The notes under the pieces are model-generated. The model was not told where the DNA came from and ran no database searches. It worked only from the letters and a program-made list of their open reading frames with translations. This document shows positions 19,985-30,709 of a stretch of DNA of 64,000 nucleotides, in pieces. The translations under genes and the position numbers were made by a program. Within the stretch, counting starts at the first letter, position 1, and each line of letters opens with the position of its first letter. Origin of the DNA: Providencia heimbachae ATCC 35613 (lineage in GTDB: Bacteria; Pseudomonadota; Gammaproteobacteria; Enterobacterales; Enterobacteriaceae). The stretch lies in NCBI RefSeq assembly GCF_001655055.1, contig NZ_LXEW01000046.1, forward strand, positions 1 to 64,000. The letters run 5' to 3'.

Positions 19985-22000
19985 ATGACATCACTTCAGT
20001 TGCTTTTATGGTCAGTTTCCCTGTATTTCGTTGGTGGCTTTGTCTCTTTATTATTTAAGCGCCAAGAAAAAATCGCTATCTATGTGGCAGGAACGGCCGC
20101 AATCATTGGTGGTGTACTCGGATTATTTAGCGCCATTCCAGTCTTAATGAGTGGGGAAGTACTCACTTATTTTGCTCAAGGGCCATTCCCTTTTGCTCAT
20201 TTTGTTGTCCGTTTTGATAGCCTTGCCGCTTTCATGGTGATGGTGATTTCATTATTAGTCACCGTCACGGGGTTGTATTCCTTCAATTATGTGCAGGAAT
20301 ATTGCGGCCGTGGAGCATGGAGCATGGGGTTCTTCCTCAATATTTTCATTGCTTCCATGGTGGCTTTGGTTGTGATGGATAACGCCTTCTATTTCATCAT
20401 TTTATTTGAAATGATGTCATTAGCATCTTGGTTCTTAGTCATTGCCGATCAAGATGAAAAGTCAATTCGTGCGGGGCTGCTTTACTTCTTTATTGCTCAC
20501 GCCGGTTCCATTCTTATCATGATTGCGTTCTTCTTGATGTGGCGTCAAAGCGGCAGTTTAGATTTTGATTCCTTCCGCCAGTTATCACTTTCACCCGCTA
20601 TGGCCTCAGTGGTGTTTTTATTGGGATTTTTTGGCTTTGGTGCCAAAGCAGGGATGCTACCCCTTCACAGTTGGTTGCCTCAAGCTCACCCCGCCGCGCC
20701 ATCTCATGCATCGGCATTAATGTCTGGCGTGATGGTGAAAATTGGTATTTTCGGCATTATCAAGGTGGGCATTGACCTACTGGGTGCAACGCAAAGTTGG
20801 TGGGGCATTGTGGTACTGGCATTTGGTGCGGTTTCTTCTGTCCTCGGGGTTATGTACGCCTTGGCAGAGCACGATATTAAGCGTCTACTCGCATGGCATA
20901 CCGTCGAAAACATTGGAATTATCTTGATGGGGGTTGGCGTTGGCATGGTGGGTATGGCCAACGATATGCCAGTGCTGGCAACGATCGGCCTATTAGGGGC
21001 GATTTACCATTTGCTAAACCATGCCATATTCAAAGGCTTATTATTCCTGGGTGCTGGGGCAGTGATTTACCGAATTCATACCCGTGATATGGAAAAAATG
21101 GGTGGCTTAGCCAAGTTAATGCCGATTACCGCGACCACGTTTCTAATTGGTTGTATGGCAATTTCAGCATTACCGCCCCTCAATGGTTTTGTCAGTGAAT
21201 GGTATACCTACCAATCACTATTCTCTATGAGCCACGATGGCACCTTTATTATGCGTCTCAGTGGCCCAATTGCGATTGTGATGCTGGCCATTACTGGGGC
21301 ATTAGCCGCGATGTGTTTTGTCAAAGTGTATGGCGTAAGTTTCTGCGGCGGTGCTCGCAGTGAACAAGCGACTCATGCTCGAGAAGTGCCTTGGACCATG
21401 ACTGCAGCAATGGTCATCTTAGCCGCAATCTGCGTTATTCTCGGTGTTGGCGCGAGTGTGATTGCCCCCGTGTTAGCCAACGTGGCGATGTCGTTGACAA
21501 ATGCAACTGACGTCACGGTTGTACAAGGGGCGATGTTGGTACCCGATACTGCGGCTCAAGCCATGATATCTCCAGCGATGACTTTTGTTCTTCTACTCGC
21601 ACTGCCATTGATCCCCTTCATTATCTACCTCGTCTTTAAAGGTAAGCAGATGGATTTCCGCCGTAAAGGGGATGCATGGGCTTGTGGTTATGCTTGGGAG
21701 CGAGACATGTCCGTGTCTGCAGGGGGATTCACTCAACCTTTACGTTCAATGTTTGCACCCCTTTATCGAATGCGTAAGCAGCTCGACCCCTCTGAGCGAT
21801 TAGCGCGTACCTTAGAAATGACAAAAGCAGGGGCTGGGAAAGTTGAACCATTCTGGGATGAACGCATAATTTATCCGTTGGTACGCTGTGTTAATCGATT
21901 TGCTAAACGAATGCAATGCCTGCAAGGGGGCGACTTCCGACTTTACTGTCTGTATGTCGTTGCTGCGCTAGTGGTATTGCTTATCGTGATTGCGGCGTAA
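19985..22000 (+). CDS. hyfB: Hydrogenase-4 antiporter-like membrane subunit HyfB
   Basis: Large inner-membrane subunit related to NuoL and Mrp antiporters (671 residues; E. coli HyfB 672), with about 14-16 membrane helices. Conserved antiporter motifs include HSWLPQAHPAAPSHASALMSG and the lysine/histidine helices around EHDIKRLLAWHTVENIG. It belongs to the group 4 membrane-bound [NiFe]-hydrogenase arm and is presumed to couple H2 evolution to ion translocation. It starts one base after hyfA. Confidence 0.95.
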   Translation: MTSLQLLLWSVSLYFVGGFVSLLFKRQEKIAIYVAGTAAIIGGVLGLFSAIPVLMSGEVLTYFAQGPFPFAHFVVRFDSLAAFMVMVISLLVTVTGLYSFNYVQEYCGRGAWSMGFFLNIFIASMVALVVMDNAFYFIILFEMMSLASWFLVIADQDEKSIRAGLLYFFIAHAGSILIMIAFFLMWRQSGSLDFDSFRQLSLSPAMASVVFLLGFFGFGAKAGMLPLHSWLPQAHPAAPSHASALMSGVMVKIGIFGIIKVGIDLLGATQSWWGIVVLAFGAVSSVLGVMYALAEHDIKRLLAWHTVENIGIILMGVGVGMVGMANDMPVLATIGLLGAIYHLLNHAIFKGLLFLGAGAVIYRIHTRDMEKMGGLAKLMPITATTFLIGCMAISALPPLNGFVSEWYTYQSLFSMSHDGTFIMRLSGPIAIVMLAITGALAAMCFVKVYGVSFCGGARSEQATHAREVPWTMTAAMVILAAICVILGVGASVIAPVLANVAMSLTNATDVTVVQGAMLVPDTAAQAMISPAMTFVLLLALPLIPFIIYLVFKGKQMDFRRKGDAWACGYAWERDMSVSAGGFTQPLRSMFAPLYRMRKQLDPSERLARTLEMTKAGAGKVEPFWDERIIYPLVRCVNRFAKRMQCLQGGDFRLYCLYVVAALVVLLIVIAA

Positions 22001-22011
22001 GGAGAGAAACC

Positions 22012-22962
22012 ATGTCTATTCAAGAAACACCGACATTAATGACGGGGCTCTTCGCAGTCGTTCAAGCGGTATTCTTACTACTACTTACACCGCTATACAC
22101 AGGTATTTCCCGTAAAATTCGCGCCAAAATGCACTCTCGTCAGGGGCCTGGCGTTTTACAAGATTACCGCGACCTCATTAAGTTATTTAAACGCCAATCA
22201 GTGGCACCTCGTGACTCAGGAATGGTGTTTCGCATCATGCCCTATGTGCTGCTTGGTAGCATGTTACTACTGGCAATGTCACTACCCGTTTTGACGCTCA
22301 CATCAATGTTTAGCAGTGCTGCTGATTTAATTATCGTGCTGTATATTTTTGCCCTATTTCGTTTTTTCTTTTCATTATCGGGTTTAGATACTGGCAGCCC
22401 ATTTGCTGGTATCGGCGCGAGTCGTGAATTAACGCTAGGGGTGCTAGTCGAGCCGATTTTATTTCTCGGTCTATTAGTGGTCGCGCTCATCGCAGGTTCA
22501 ACCAATATTGGTACTATTAGTGCAGTGATGAGCGAAGGCTGGGTATCGCCAACGGCCACACTGCTTGCATTATTAGCCTGCGGTTTTGCCACCTTTATTG
22601 AAATGGGAAAAATTCCTTTCGACGTTGCAGAAGCTGAGCAAGAGCTACAAGAGGGGCCGTTAACTGAATATTCAGGTTCTGGCTTGGCATTGGTGAAATG
22701 GGGAATTGGCTTGAAACAGGTGGTTGTCGCCGTGCTGTTTTTATCTATTTTCTTCCCATTTGGTAACGCCAGCGTATTGACCTTCGGTAGTCTGCTGCTA
22801 GCCCTTGTGCTGTTATTAGTGAAATTACTGGTGATTTTTGTACTGGCTTCGCTGGTCGAAAATAGTCTGGCTCGTGGTCGTTTCTTACTGACGCACCATG
22901 TGACTTGGTTAGGATTCGGTGTTGCGGCACTCGGGTTCGTATTTTATCTCACCGGTCTATAA
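22012..22962 (+). CDS. hyfC: Hydrogenase-4 membrane subunit HyfC (NuoH-like)
   Basis: A 316-residue NuoH/HycD-family membrane protein that anchors the hydrogenase peripheral arm at the membrane. It starts at the ATG giving MSIQETPTLMTG, behind GGAGAGAAACC; a longer in-frame extension over hyfB is rejected. Family motifs are visible: KMHSRQGPGVLQDYRDLIKLF, GASRELTLGVLVEP and IPFDVAEAEQELQEGPLTEYSG, the last a conserved acidic loop at the quinone-site equivalent. Eight membrane helices are expected. Confidence 0.94.
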   Translation: MSIQETPTLMTGLFAVVQAVFLLLLTPLYTGISRKIRAKMHSRQGPGVLQDYRDLIKLFKRQSVAPRDSGMVFRIMPYVLLGSMLLLAMSLPVLTLTSMFSSAADLIIVLYIFALFRFFFSLSGLDTGSPFAGIGASRELTLGVLVEPILFLGLLVVALIAGSTNIGTISAVMSEGWVSPTATLLALLACGFATFIEMGKIPFDVAEAEQELQEGPLTEYSGSGLALVKWGIGLKQVVVAVLFLSIFFPFGNASVLTFGSLLLALVLLLVKLLVIFVLASLVENSLARGRFLLTHHVTWLGFGVAALGFVFYLTGL

Positions 22963-22974
22963 GGAGCGACGAGC

Positions 22975-24417
22975 ATGTTAGAGAATATTGCACTAGCCAC
23001 CTTAATAATACCGTTTATTGGGGCATTGCTGGTCAGTGTATTACCCACACGGATAGCACCATGGCTGAGTACGTTAGTGGCATTGCTTGCGTCACTGGGT
23101 ACAGCCGCACTGGGTTGGCTTTATCTTGATGGTGGGAAAGTTGCCACAACGTTGGAATTAATCCAATCGGGTGATGTGGCACTCTTTGGTTTTACTATCG
23201 ATGGCGTCAGCACATTAATTGCTTTCGCGGTTGTGTTCCTCGGATTTTTAATTTGCCTTTATTCCACAGGGTATTTAACCGAGGGGAATCGAGAGCACGC
23301 CCATGGCCCAACTCGCCGTTACTACGCCTTTCTGCTGATTTTTATCGGTGCAATGGCTGGGGTTGTGCTGTCATCTACCATTTTAGGGCAGTTAATTTTC
23401 TTTGAAATCACCGGGGGCTGTTCGTGGGCATTGATTGGTTATTATCAAACCGAAAAATCCCAGCGCAGTGCGATGAAAGCGTTGCTCATCACCCATGTTG
23501 GCTCTTTGGGACTGTATCTAGCGGCGGCAACGTTATTTATTAGTACAGGAACATTTGCGCTAAGTGCGATTAACCAACTCAATGAAACGCAAAGTTTAAT
23601 TGTGTTTGGTGGAATATTATTCGCCGCATGGGGTAAATCAGCGCAATTACCCCTACAAGCTTGGCTACCTGATGCAATGGAAGCCCCTACACCTGTGAGC
23701 GCTTACTTACACGCCGCATCAATGGTGAAAGTCGGTGTGTATATTTTTGCTCGAAGCATTATGTCATCGACTCATATACCGGAGATTATCGGCTGGATTG
23801 GTGTGGTGATGGCGGTTATCACCCTAGTGTATGGCTTCATGATGTACTTGCCGCAAAAAGATATGAAACGACTATTAGCATGGTCAACGATTACGCAATT
23901 AGCCTATATCTTTTTAGCACTCTCATTATCTATTTTTGGTTCAAAAGAAGCCTTCGATGGCGGTATCGCTTACATCTTCAACCATGCATTTGCGAAAAGC
24001 TTATTTTTCTTAGTGGCGGGTGCGCTGAGCTACAGTTGTGGTACGCGGATGTTGCCGCGTTTACGCGGTTTGGCAAAACGTTACCCATTGCTGGGGGTGG
24101 GGTTTTGTGTGGCAGCATTAGCCATTGCAGGTGTGCCGCCACTGAACGGCTTTTTCAGTAAATTCCCGATCTTTGCCGCAGGCTTTGCGCTGTCTGAACA
24201 ATTCTGGATTTTAACACCGATTATGGTGTTGGTGCTGATTGAGTCTGTTGCCAGCTTTGCTTGGCTACTTTATTGGTTCGGTAAAGTGGTACCGGGCGAG
24301 CCGAGCGAAGAAGTGGCAAACGGAAGTGCGGTTCCATGGGCGATGCAGTGGGTTATTGGCTTGCTGATCATCATGTCCTTCTGTTCTAGCGTTATTGCCG
24401 TCATCTGGCTCAATTAA
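22975..24417 (+). CDS. hyfD: Hydrogenase-4 antiporter-like subunit HyfD
   Basis: A 480-residue Mrp/NuoL-type membrane subunit (E. coli HyfD 479). It is one of the three antiporter-like subunits (HyfB, HyfD, HyfF) that set hydrogenase-4 apart from the smaller hydrogenase-3, which has one. Characteristic segments are QLPLQAWLPDAMEAPTPVSA and the MKRLLAWSTITQLAY helix. It follows hyfC by 12 bp. Confidence 0.94.
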   Translation: MLENIALATLIIPFIGALLVSVLPTRIAPWLSTLVALLASLGTAALGWLYLDGGKVATTLELIQSGDVALFGFTIDGVSTLIAFAVVFLGFLICLYSTGYLTEGNREHAHGPTRRYYAFLLIFIGAMAGVVLSSTILGQLIFFEITGGCSWALIGYYQTEKSQRSAMKALLITHVGSLGLYLAAATLFISTGTFALSAINQLNETQSLIVFGGILFAAWGKSAQLPLQAWLPDAMEAPTPVSAYLHAASMVKVGVYIFARSIMSSTHIPEIIGWIGVVMAVITLVYGFMMYLPQKDMKRLLAWSTITQLAYIFLALSLSIFGSKEAFDGGIAYIFNHAFAKSLFFLVAGALSYSCGTRMLPRLRGLAKRYPLLGVGFCVAALAIAGVPPLNGFFSKFPIFAAGFALSEQFWILTPIMVLVLIESVASFAWLLYWFGKVVPGEPSEEVANGSAVPWAMQWVIGLLIIMSFCSSVIAVIWLN

Positions 24418-24428
24418 GGGGAGAAGGT

Positions 24429-25079
24429 ATGACTGGTTCAATGATTGTGAATAATTTAGCGGGGTTGATGATGATCACCTCGTTACTGGTTATCGGTGCG
24501 AAAAAGCCGGTAGCATCTTGTTGGTTCTATGCATTGCAGTCACTGGTGTTAGTGGCAATTTTTGGCACATTATCTCAAACCTTACATGCCCCTGAGTTGG
24601 CGATGTGGGCAGGTACGGCATTTGTCACTAAGGTAATTTTAGTGCCATTGATTATGGGGTATGCATTTGGCAAATTATCCGACCCATCAGCCAATGGCGG
24701 CGTGATAAGCCCTGTATGGCTGATGTTAGCCGCAGCGGTAATCGTGGTGTTGTGCTGGTTTGTGGTTGAGCCAATAAAATTACCGATCGCCACTGACTTA
24801 AAACCGGCGTTAGCCGTATCCCTTGGGCATTTTATGTTGGGATTACTCTGTATTGTGACGCAACGAAATATCCTCAAGCAGGCATTTGGTTATTGCTTGA
24901 TGGAAAATGGCTCACATTTAACCTTGGCATTATTAGCCTACAAAGCCCCAGAGTTAGTTGAAATTGGTATCGCGACGGACGCTATTTTTGCCGTGATCAT
25001 CATGGCGGTATTGGCACGTAAAATCTATCGCACGCTCAACACACTGAACGTGGATCAACTGACCGCGTTGAAGGGGTGA
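24429..25079 (+). CDS. hyfE: Hydrogenase-4 membrane subunit HyfE
   Basis: A small membrane subunit (216 residues, the same as E. coli HyfE) with about seven helices, found in hydrogenase-4 but not in hydrogenase-3. Its C-terminal part resembles NuoK-like subunits ([27 protein letters not shown]). It lies 11 bp after hyfD, behind GGGGAGAAGGT. Confidence 0.92.
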   Translation: MTGSMIVNNLAGLMMITSLLVIGAKKPVASCWFYALQSLVLVAIFGTLSQTLHAPELAMWAGTAFVTKVILVPLIMGYAFGKLSDPSANGGVISPVWLMLAAAVIVVLCWFVVEPIKLPIATDLKPALAVSLGHFMLGLLCIVTQRNILKQAFGYCLMENGSHLTLALLAYKAPELVEIGIATDAIFAVIIMAVLARKIYRTLNTLNVDQLTALKG

Positions 25080-25083
25080 TGAG

Positions 25084-26664
25084 ATGACTCAAACTATGTT
25101 ATTAACGTTATTAATGGCGACCCCACTGGTGATTTCCCTGTTGGCCTTTGCTTGTCGTTTACTGGGCAATGGCGCGAAAGGGGCAGTCACTTTAGTCCAT
25201 ACAATCGGTATTATTTTGTTGTTGGTGTTATCCCTGTGGATGGTGCATACCATAGGTGAAGTCGGTGATTTACTGATGGCAGGGCGTTGGATACATCTCG
25301 ACAGCTTAGCCGGGCTATTTTTAGCCATCCTAGGGATTGTTGGTTTCCTCACTGGACTTTATTCGATTGGTTATATGAACCATGAGGTGGAAGAAGCGGA
25401 AATCAGTGTCGGTACATTGTGTAACTATTATGGTTTTTTCCATCTGTTTTTATTCACTATGTTATTGGTGATCACCAGTAACAACCTGATCTTGATGTGG
25501 GCTGCGGTTGAAGCCACCACATTCAGTTCCGCTTTCTTAGTGGGTATTTATGGTCAACGTTCTTCACTAGAAGCGGCGTGGAAGTACATCATTATTTGTA
25601 GTGTCGGCGTCGCGTTTGGTTTGTTTGGTACTATTTTGGTTTATGCCAATGCAGTCAATGTGATGCCTGATCCTGAGCTAGCCATTTTCTGGACGGAAGT
25701 GCTGAAATATACCGAACTTCTCGACCCAACCTTGATGCATTTAGCCTTTGTGTTTGTGCTCATTGGCTTTGGCACCAAAACAGGGTTATTCCCGATGCAT
25801 GCATGGTTACCTGATGCGCACAGTGAAGCGCCAAGTCCGGTTTCAGCGTTGCTTTCTGCCGTATTACTTAATTGTGCGCTGCTGATTATTATTCGCTATT
25901 ACATTATTGTCACTTCCGCGATTGGCGGTGAATTTACGCAAACCTTGTTGTTAGTCTTTGGCTTACTCTCTGTGGCAGTGGCAGCATTTTTTATTCTCGT
26001 TCAACGGGATATGAAACGGTTACTGGCTTACTCCAGCGTAGAAAATATGGGTTTGATCGCAGTTGCGTTAGGCATCGGCGGGCCATTGGGTGTTTTGGCT
26101 GCGCTGTTGCACACCTTAAACCACAGTTTAGCGAAAACACTGCTGTTTTGTGGTTCGGGTAATGTGTTGCTCAAATATGGTACCCGTGACATTACTGTGG
26201 TGAAAGGTCTGTTGCGCACAATGCCGTTTACCGCGGTGGTATTTGCCGGAGGGGCATTAGCGCTAGGTGGCATGCCGCCATTCAATATCTTCTTGAGTGA
26301 ATTCATGCTAGTGGTCGCGGGGATTGCCGCTGATCATATCTGGCTAACCCTTCTTGTTCTTATCTTGATTACCCTTGTCCTTGGCGGATTAGTCAGAATG
26401 ATTTCTAAAACGCTTTTTGGTGCGCAGCCTGACTGTGTATCCAAGGGAGAGCTAGGTATTTTGACCACATTACCGATGGCAATCTTAATTGTATTGATGC
26501 TGGTGATGGGAACTCACATTCCTCAATCGGTGAGTCATTTATTGGAAAATGCCGCCACCATCGTCTTAAAAGACAGCACATTACCTAACACAGAATTTAC
26601 CACTTTACATTATCAATGGCCGTGGGGTGCTAACCCATCCACTACCTCGTTGCAGGAGAAATAA
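25084..26664 (+). CDS. hyfF: Hydrogenase-4 antiporter-like subunit HyfF
   Basis: A NuoN/NuoL-type antiporter-like subunit of 526 residues, identical in length to E. coli HyfF. Signature stretches include [23 protein letters not shown] and [17 protein letters not shown]. It is the third large proton-channel-like subunit of the complex. The start lies four bases after the hyfE stop codon. Confidence 0.95.
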   Translation: MTQTMLLTLLMATPLVISLLAFACRLLGNGAKGAVTLVHTIGIILLLVLSLWMVHTIGEVGDLLMAGRWIHLDSLAGLFLAILGIVGFLTGLYSIGYMNHEVEEAEISVGTLCNYYGFFHLFLFTMLLVITSNNLILMWAAVEATTFSSAFLVGIYGQRSSLEAAWKYIIICSVGVAFGLFGTILVYANAVNVMPDPELAIFWTEVLKYTELLDPTLMHLAFVFVLIGFGTKTGLFPMHAWLPDAHSEAPSPVSALLSAVLLNCALLIIIRYYIIVTSAIGGEFTQTLLLVFGLLSVAVAAFFILVQRDMKRLLAYSSVENMGLIAVALGIGGPLGVLAALLHTLNHSLAKTLLFCGSGNVLLKYGTRDITVVKGLLRTMPFTAVVFAGGALALGGMPPFNIFLSEFMLVVAGIAADHIWLTLLVLILITLVLGGLVRMISKTLFGAQPDCVSKGELGILTTLPMAILIVLMLVMGTHIPQSVSHLLENAATIVLKDSTLPNTEFTTLHYQWPWGANPSTTSLQEK

Positions 26665-26665
26665 C

Positions 26666-28399
26666 GTGAGCTATCAGAATTATACAGATACCCTTCAGGG
26701 CGTTCGCAAAGGTACCGGTTATCTGGCACAAGTCCGCGAAAAATTTCCTCATACGATATTGGATGAGGAGTGGCAAACCGCCAATCAAGTCACGATCACG
26801 ATAAAAACTGAAATGCTGCCACAAGTGGTTGAGTTTCTGTATTACGGCTGCGGTGGCTGGTTACCCGTGTTATGGGGTAATGATGAGCGCCCATTAAATG
26901 GGCAGTTTGCCGTATACTATGCGTTATCGATGGAAGAAGGGGAAAAATGTTGGGTAACGGTGAAAGCCTTTGTTAGCCCAATCACGCAAGAATTTCCTTC
27001 TGTCACTCCACGTGTGCCAGCCGCAGTTTGGGGAGAGCGAGAAGTTCGTGATATGTACGGGTTACGTCCTGTTGGTTTGCCTGATGAGCGCCGCTTAGTG
27101 TTACCCGATGACTGGCCGGAAGATTTGTACCCATTGCGTAAAGACACTATGGATTATCGCCAACGTCCCGCGCCGACAACGGATACAGAAACCTACGAAT
27201 TTATTAATGACAGTAAAACGCAAAGCCGTGTTGTGCCTATTGGCCCGTTACACATCACCTCAGATGAGCCGGGGCACTTCCGTTTATTTGTTGATGGCGA
27301 ACGTATTGTCGATGCGGATTACCGCATGTTCTATGTTCACCGTGGCATGGAAAAATTGGCTGAAACCCGCATGGGCTACAATGAAGTGACATTTTTGTCA
27401 GACCGCGTTTGTGGTATTTGCGGCTTTACCCATAGTGTGGCGTACACCTCGTCGGTAGAGAATGCTTTAGGTATTTATGTGCCACAGCGAGCACACACTA
27501 TTCGTAGCGTATTATTAGAAGTTGAACGTCTTCACAGCCATCTATTAAACATTGGTTTAGCCAGCCATTTCACTGGTTTCGATACTGGCTTTATGCAGTT
27601 TTTCCGCGTACGTGAAAAATCGATGACCATGGCAGAATTGCTGACAGGGGCGCGTAAAACTTACGGCACTAACCTAATTGGGGGTGTTCGTCGTGACTTC
27701 CTCAAAGATCAACGGATTAAAACCATCCAGTTAGTGCAAGAAATGCGCCGTGATGTAACGCAACTCGTCGATATGTTACTCAGCACGCCGAATATGGAGC
27801 AACGTACTGTAGGCGTCGGTCTATTAGATCCCAAAATTGCTCGTGATTATAGCCCAGTAGGCCCGATGATCCGCGCCAGTGGTTTTAAGCGAGATGTACG
27901 TTTTGATCACCCATTTGCCGACTACGGTAACTTACCGAAAACCCTATTCACCATGGATGGTTGTGATGTGTATTCCCGCGTTATGGTGCGTATCAAAGAG
28001 ACACTCGATTCTTTATCGATGATTGAATATGCGCTAGATAATATGCCAGAAGGACCAATTTTAACTGAAGGCTTTACATATCAGCCGCATAAATTTGCAT
28101 TGGGGTATACCGAGGCCCCTCGTGGAGAAGATATTCACTGGAGTATGTTAGGGGATAACCAAAAACTCTATCGCTGGCGCTGCCGTGCGGCCACCTATGC
28201 AAACTGGCCAGTGCTGCGTTATATGCTGCAAGGAAATACAGTTTCCGATGCCCCATTGATTATTGGTAGCCTTGACCCTTGCTATTCCTGCACAGACCGC
28301 GTGACGCTGGTGGATGTGAAAAAACGCAAAGCCAAAACGGTGGCTTACAAAGAACTTGAGCAACATAGCCTTGAACGCAAACACTCAATTATGAAATAA
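26666..28399 (+). CDS. hyfG: Hydrogenase-4 catalytic large subunit HyfG
   Basis: Catalytic [NiFe] subunit, 577 residues from the GTG at 26666, one base after hyfF and behind CAGGAG. The N-terminal part (about residues 1-180) is NuoC-like and the rest NuoD-like. Nickel ligands are in the two usual motifs, RVCGICGF and DPCYSCTDR. After the second motif there is a tail of about 32 residues (VTLVDVKKRKAK...), the extension removed after nickel insertion. The protease for this step, hycI, lies downstream in the same operon. Confidence 0.96.
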   Translation: MSYQNYTDTLQGVRKGTGYLAQVREKFPHTILDEEWQTANQVTITIKTEMLPQVVEFLYYGCGGWLPVLWGNDERPLNGQFAVYYALSMEEGEKCWVTVKAFVSPITQEFPSVTPRVPAAVWGEREVRDMYGLRPVGLPDERRLVLPDDWPEDLYPLRKDTMDYRQRPAPTTDTETYEFINDSKTQSRVVPIGPLHITSDEPGHFRLFVDGERIVDADYRMFYVHRGMEKLAETRMGYNEVTFLSDRVCGICGFTHSVAYTSSVENALGIYVPQRAHTIRSVLLEVERLHSHLLNIGLASHFTGFDTGFMQFFRVREKSMTMAELLTGARKTYGTNLIGGVRRDFLKDQRIKTIQLVQEMRRDVTQLVDMLLSTPNMEQRTVGVGLLDPKIARDYSPVGPMIRASGFKRDVRFDHPFADYGNLPKTLFTMDGCDVYSRVMVRIKETLDSLSMIEYALDNMPEGPILTEGFTYQPHKFALGYTEAPRGEDIHWSMLGDNQKLYRWRCRAATYANWPVLRYMLQGNTVSDAPLIIGSLDPCYSCTDRVTLVDVKKRKAKTVAYKELEQHSLERKHSIMK

Positions 28400-28413
28400 G
28401 GCGGAGGGACACC

Positions 28414-28965
28414 ATGTTTAAACTATTTAAAACCCTCCGCGATGCGGGGACAGCAACGGTTAAATACCCGTTTAAGCCACTCGAGGTGGCGCATGGTTTT
28501 CGTGGAAAACCGGAATACGACCCGCAGCAATGTATTGCTTGTGGTGCCTGTATTTCTGCTTGCCCAGCGAATGCATTAACCATGGAAACGGACTTGGAAA
28601 GTGGTGAACGCCGTTGGCAACTATTTATTGGGCGCTGTATTTATTGCGCTCGCTGCGAGGAAGTTTGCCCGACTCGGGCTATTCATCTGACCGAAGATTT
28701 TGAAACAGCGGTAATGAATAAGGCTGATTTATATATAAAAGCGACATTTCGGCTGCAATATTGCCGTCAATGTGGTGAAGCCTTTGCACCCAAAAAATCA
28801 GTGGAATATGCCATGGCATTGATGGTGGCATCAGGAATTGAAGAAAGTGGCATCGAAGCATTGCGACCAATGTACGAGACCTGCCCATCCTGTAAACAGA
28901 AAAATAACCTACTAAACAATGAGCGTAAAAACTTCCGTTTACATATAGAGGGAGATAAATCATGA
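28414..28965 (+). CDS. hyfH: Hydrogenase-4 Fe-S subunit HyfH
   Basis: A 183-residue NuoI/HycF-type subunit with two [4Fe-4S] clusters, [14 protein letters not shown] and [14 protein letters not shown], expected to relay electrons to the small subunit. Two further pairs of cysteines (CRQCGEAF and CPSCKQKN) form a possible zinc-like knuckle, as in HycF/HyfH. Its stop codon overlaps the hyfI start (ATGA). Confidence 0.93.
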   Translation: MFKLFKTLRDAGTATVKYPFKPLEVAHGFRGKPEYDPQQCIACGACISACPANALTMETDLESGERRWQLFIGRCIYCARCEEVCPTRAIHLTEDFETAVMNKADLYIKATFRLQYCRQCGEAFAPKKSVEYAMALMVASGIEESGIEALRPMYETCPSCKQKNNLLNNERKNFRLHIEGDKS

Positions 28966-29744
28966 GTTTGCCGGACATTCCCGTTAACCATCATGTCAGC
29001 CAACCGATTATTGTTGATGAACAGGTAGCTAAATTAAAAAGTACGTTGTTAAAAGACATCAAACGTTCTGCTTATGTTTACCGCGTTGACTGTGGGGGCT
29101 GTAACGGCTGTGAAATTGAAATTTTCTCTGCCATCACCCCTGTATTTGATGCTGAACGTTTTGGCATCAAAGTGGTAGCATCACCGCGACATGCGGATAT
29201 TTTACTGTTTACGGGGGCGGTAACTCGCGCCATGCGCATGCCCGCTTTGCGCGCTTATGAGTCAGCCCCTGATCCTAAAATTTGTATTTCATATGGCGCT
29301 TGTGGTTGTGGTGGTGGTATTTTCCAGGACCTGTATTGTGTTTGGGGGGGCAGTGAGCACATCGTGCCAATTGATGTTTGGATCCCAGGTTGCCCGCCAA
29401 CACCTGCCGCGACCATTTATGGCTTTGCGGTTGCACTTGGATTATTAAACCAAAAACTGACAGCACAAGAGCACCATGAAGAAGAGGGTGAGCGAGTCGA
29501 GCTATTACTGCCTTCAATTCCACTGGCAACTCGGGTGATGATTGAGCGAGAAGCTCGTCGTCAGGCGGGTTATTTTCAAGGCCGAGAAATCAGCGACAAG
29601 TTTTTATCCTTACTCGATGGGGCAACGCCGAAGCAAGTTCAAAGTACCCTACAAAAATGGTTGAGCGAGGAACAAGACCCACGTTTACGCGATATTGTGA
29701 ACCGCTTAGTCACGGTATTGCAGCAAGGGGGAACCCATGACTGA
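28962..29744 (+). CDS. hyfI: Hydrogenase-4 small subunit HyfI
   Basis: A 260-residue NuoB/HycG-type small subunit carrying the proximal [4Fe-4S] cluster. The ligand motifs [23 protein letters not shown] and [12 protein letters not shown] are all present. A G7 run occurs at 29344-29350. It overlaps both hyfH and hyfJ by a few bases, indicating translational coupling. Confidence 0.94.
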   Translation: MSLPDIPVNHHVSQPIIVDEQVAKLKSTLLKDIKRSAYVYRVDCGGCNGCEIEIFSAITPVFDAERFGIKVVASPRHADILLFTGAVTRAMRMPALRAYESAPDPKICISYGACGCGGGIFQDLYCVWGGSEHIVPIDVWIPGCPPTPAATIYGFAVALGLLNQKLTAQEHHEEEGERVELLLPSIPLATRVMIEREARRQAGYFQGREISDKFLSLLDGATPKQVQSTLQKWLSEEQDPRLRDIVNRLVTVLQQGGTHD

Positions 29745-30165
29745 GCACCGGATAGAACAACCTGACGGTAAAGTGGTTTTTTGGTCGTTACGACAAAAAT
29801 TTGTCGATAGTGACGACGACGTACCAGAAGAAGCTCAACAGGTGATGTATTACTCATTAGCGATTGGTCACCATGTTGGCATGATTGATTGCTTAAATAC
29901 CGAATTAGAATGCCCTCTAAAGGGTTATCAGTCTTGGGTCGAGGCTTTACCAGAAGGAGAGGCTCGGCGAAAACTACAAGGGCTTCTCACCTTTGGCGAA
30001 ATTAATATCGATTCGACCCACACCAATATGCTGGCATTAGCACTTGATGCATTTTCAAAAGACGTAAACTCCCCCTATTGTCAGTGGAGCTCAACGCTGA
30101 TCCGTTTATTAGCGGAAATTGAGCGTGAACCGGCCATTTATCTGATCGTTAAGAGGCGCCCATGA
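29737..30165 (+). CDS. hyfJ: Hydrogenase-4 assembly protein HyfJ (HycH family)
   Basis: A 142-residue HycH/HyfJ-family protein (E. coli HyfJ 137), a cytoplasmic accessory protein required for assembly of the formate-hydrogenlyase hydrogenase whose exact step is not settled. It overlaps hyfI by eight bases and hycI by four. It has no cofactor motif. Confidence 0.85.
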   Translation: MTEHRIEQPDGKVVFWSLRQKFVDSDDDVPEEAQQVMYYSLAIGHHVGMIDCLNTELECPLKGYQSWVEALPEGEARRKLQGLLTFGEINIDSTHTNMLALALDAFSKDVNSPYCQWSSTLIRLLAEIEREPAIYLIVKRRP

Positions 30166-30641
30166 GTGAGTTATCGACACCAAATTTGATGCTTGCAGTG
30201 GGTAATAGCATGATGGGCGACGATGGCGCAGGACCGATGCTATTTGATTTAATGCAGGAAAATCCAATTGAAAATTGGTTAGCTATCAATGGGGGAAGCA
30301 GTCCAGAAAGCGTCACACATCAGGTTAGAGCGCTACAACCGAAGCGCTTATTAATTGTGGATGCAGCAGATATCGGTTTAAATCCGGGTGAGATTCGAGT
30401 TATTGACCCTGATGATATCGCGGAAATGTTTATTATGAGCACTCACAATTTACCCTTGAATTTTTTAATCGACCAATTAAAAGACGATATTGATGAGATT
30501 ATTTTTCTGGGGATCCAACCTGATTTAGTCGGTTTTTATATGCCAATGAATGAGCAGGTGATTACTGCTGTTCAGCAAGTTTATCAGGCACTACCTCATT
30601 GGGAAGGGTTGGGTGGATTTAAATTATTTGATGGGGAATAA
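30162..30641 (+). CDS. hycI: Hydrogenase maturation endopeptidase HycI
   Basis: Nickel-dependent protease that removes the C-terminal tail of the large subunit, here presumably of HyfG (159 residues; E. coli HycI 156). The nickel-sensing acid residues typical of the HycI/HyaD family lie in GDDGAGPML and IVDAADIG, with a histidine in MSTHNLPLNF. In E. coli hycI ends the hyc operon and the hyf operon has none. Here it closes hyf and makes the operon self-sufficient for this step. Confidence 0.92.
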   Translation: MSELSTPNLMLAVGNSMMGDDGAGPMLFDLMQENPIENWLAINGGSSPESVTHQVRALQPKRLLIVDAADIGLNPGEIRVIDPDDIAEMFIMSTHNLPLNFLIDQLKDDIDEIIFLGIQPDLVGFYMPMNEQVITAVQQVYQALPHWEGLGGFKLFDGE

Positions 30642-30653
30642 TGCACCAAAAAC

Positions 30654-30695
30654 ACTTCAAGTTGCAGCTAGTTTAATCGTCCTGCAACTTGAAGT
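30654..30695. repeat. Palindromic repeat between hycI and hypC
   Basis: A perfect 14-bp inverted repeat (ACTTCAAGTTGCAG with CTGCAACTTGAAGT) encloses a 14-base loop. It is the end pair of the dispersed family with most of the middle missing. It sits between convergent operons and could fold as a hairpin in both transcripts, although no T run follows. Confidence 0.8.
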
Positions 30696-30709
30696 ATCGC
30701 GGGTATTGA

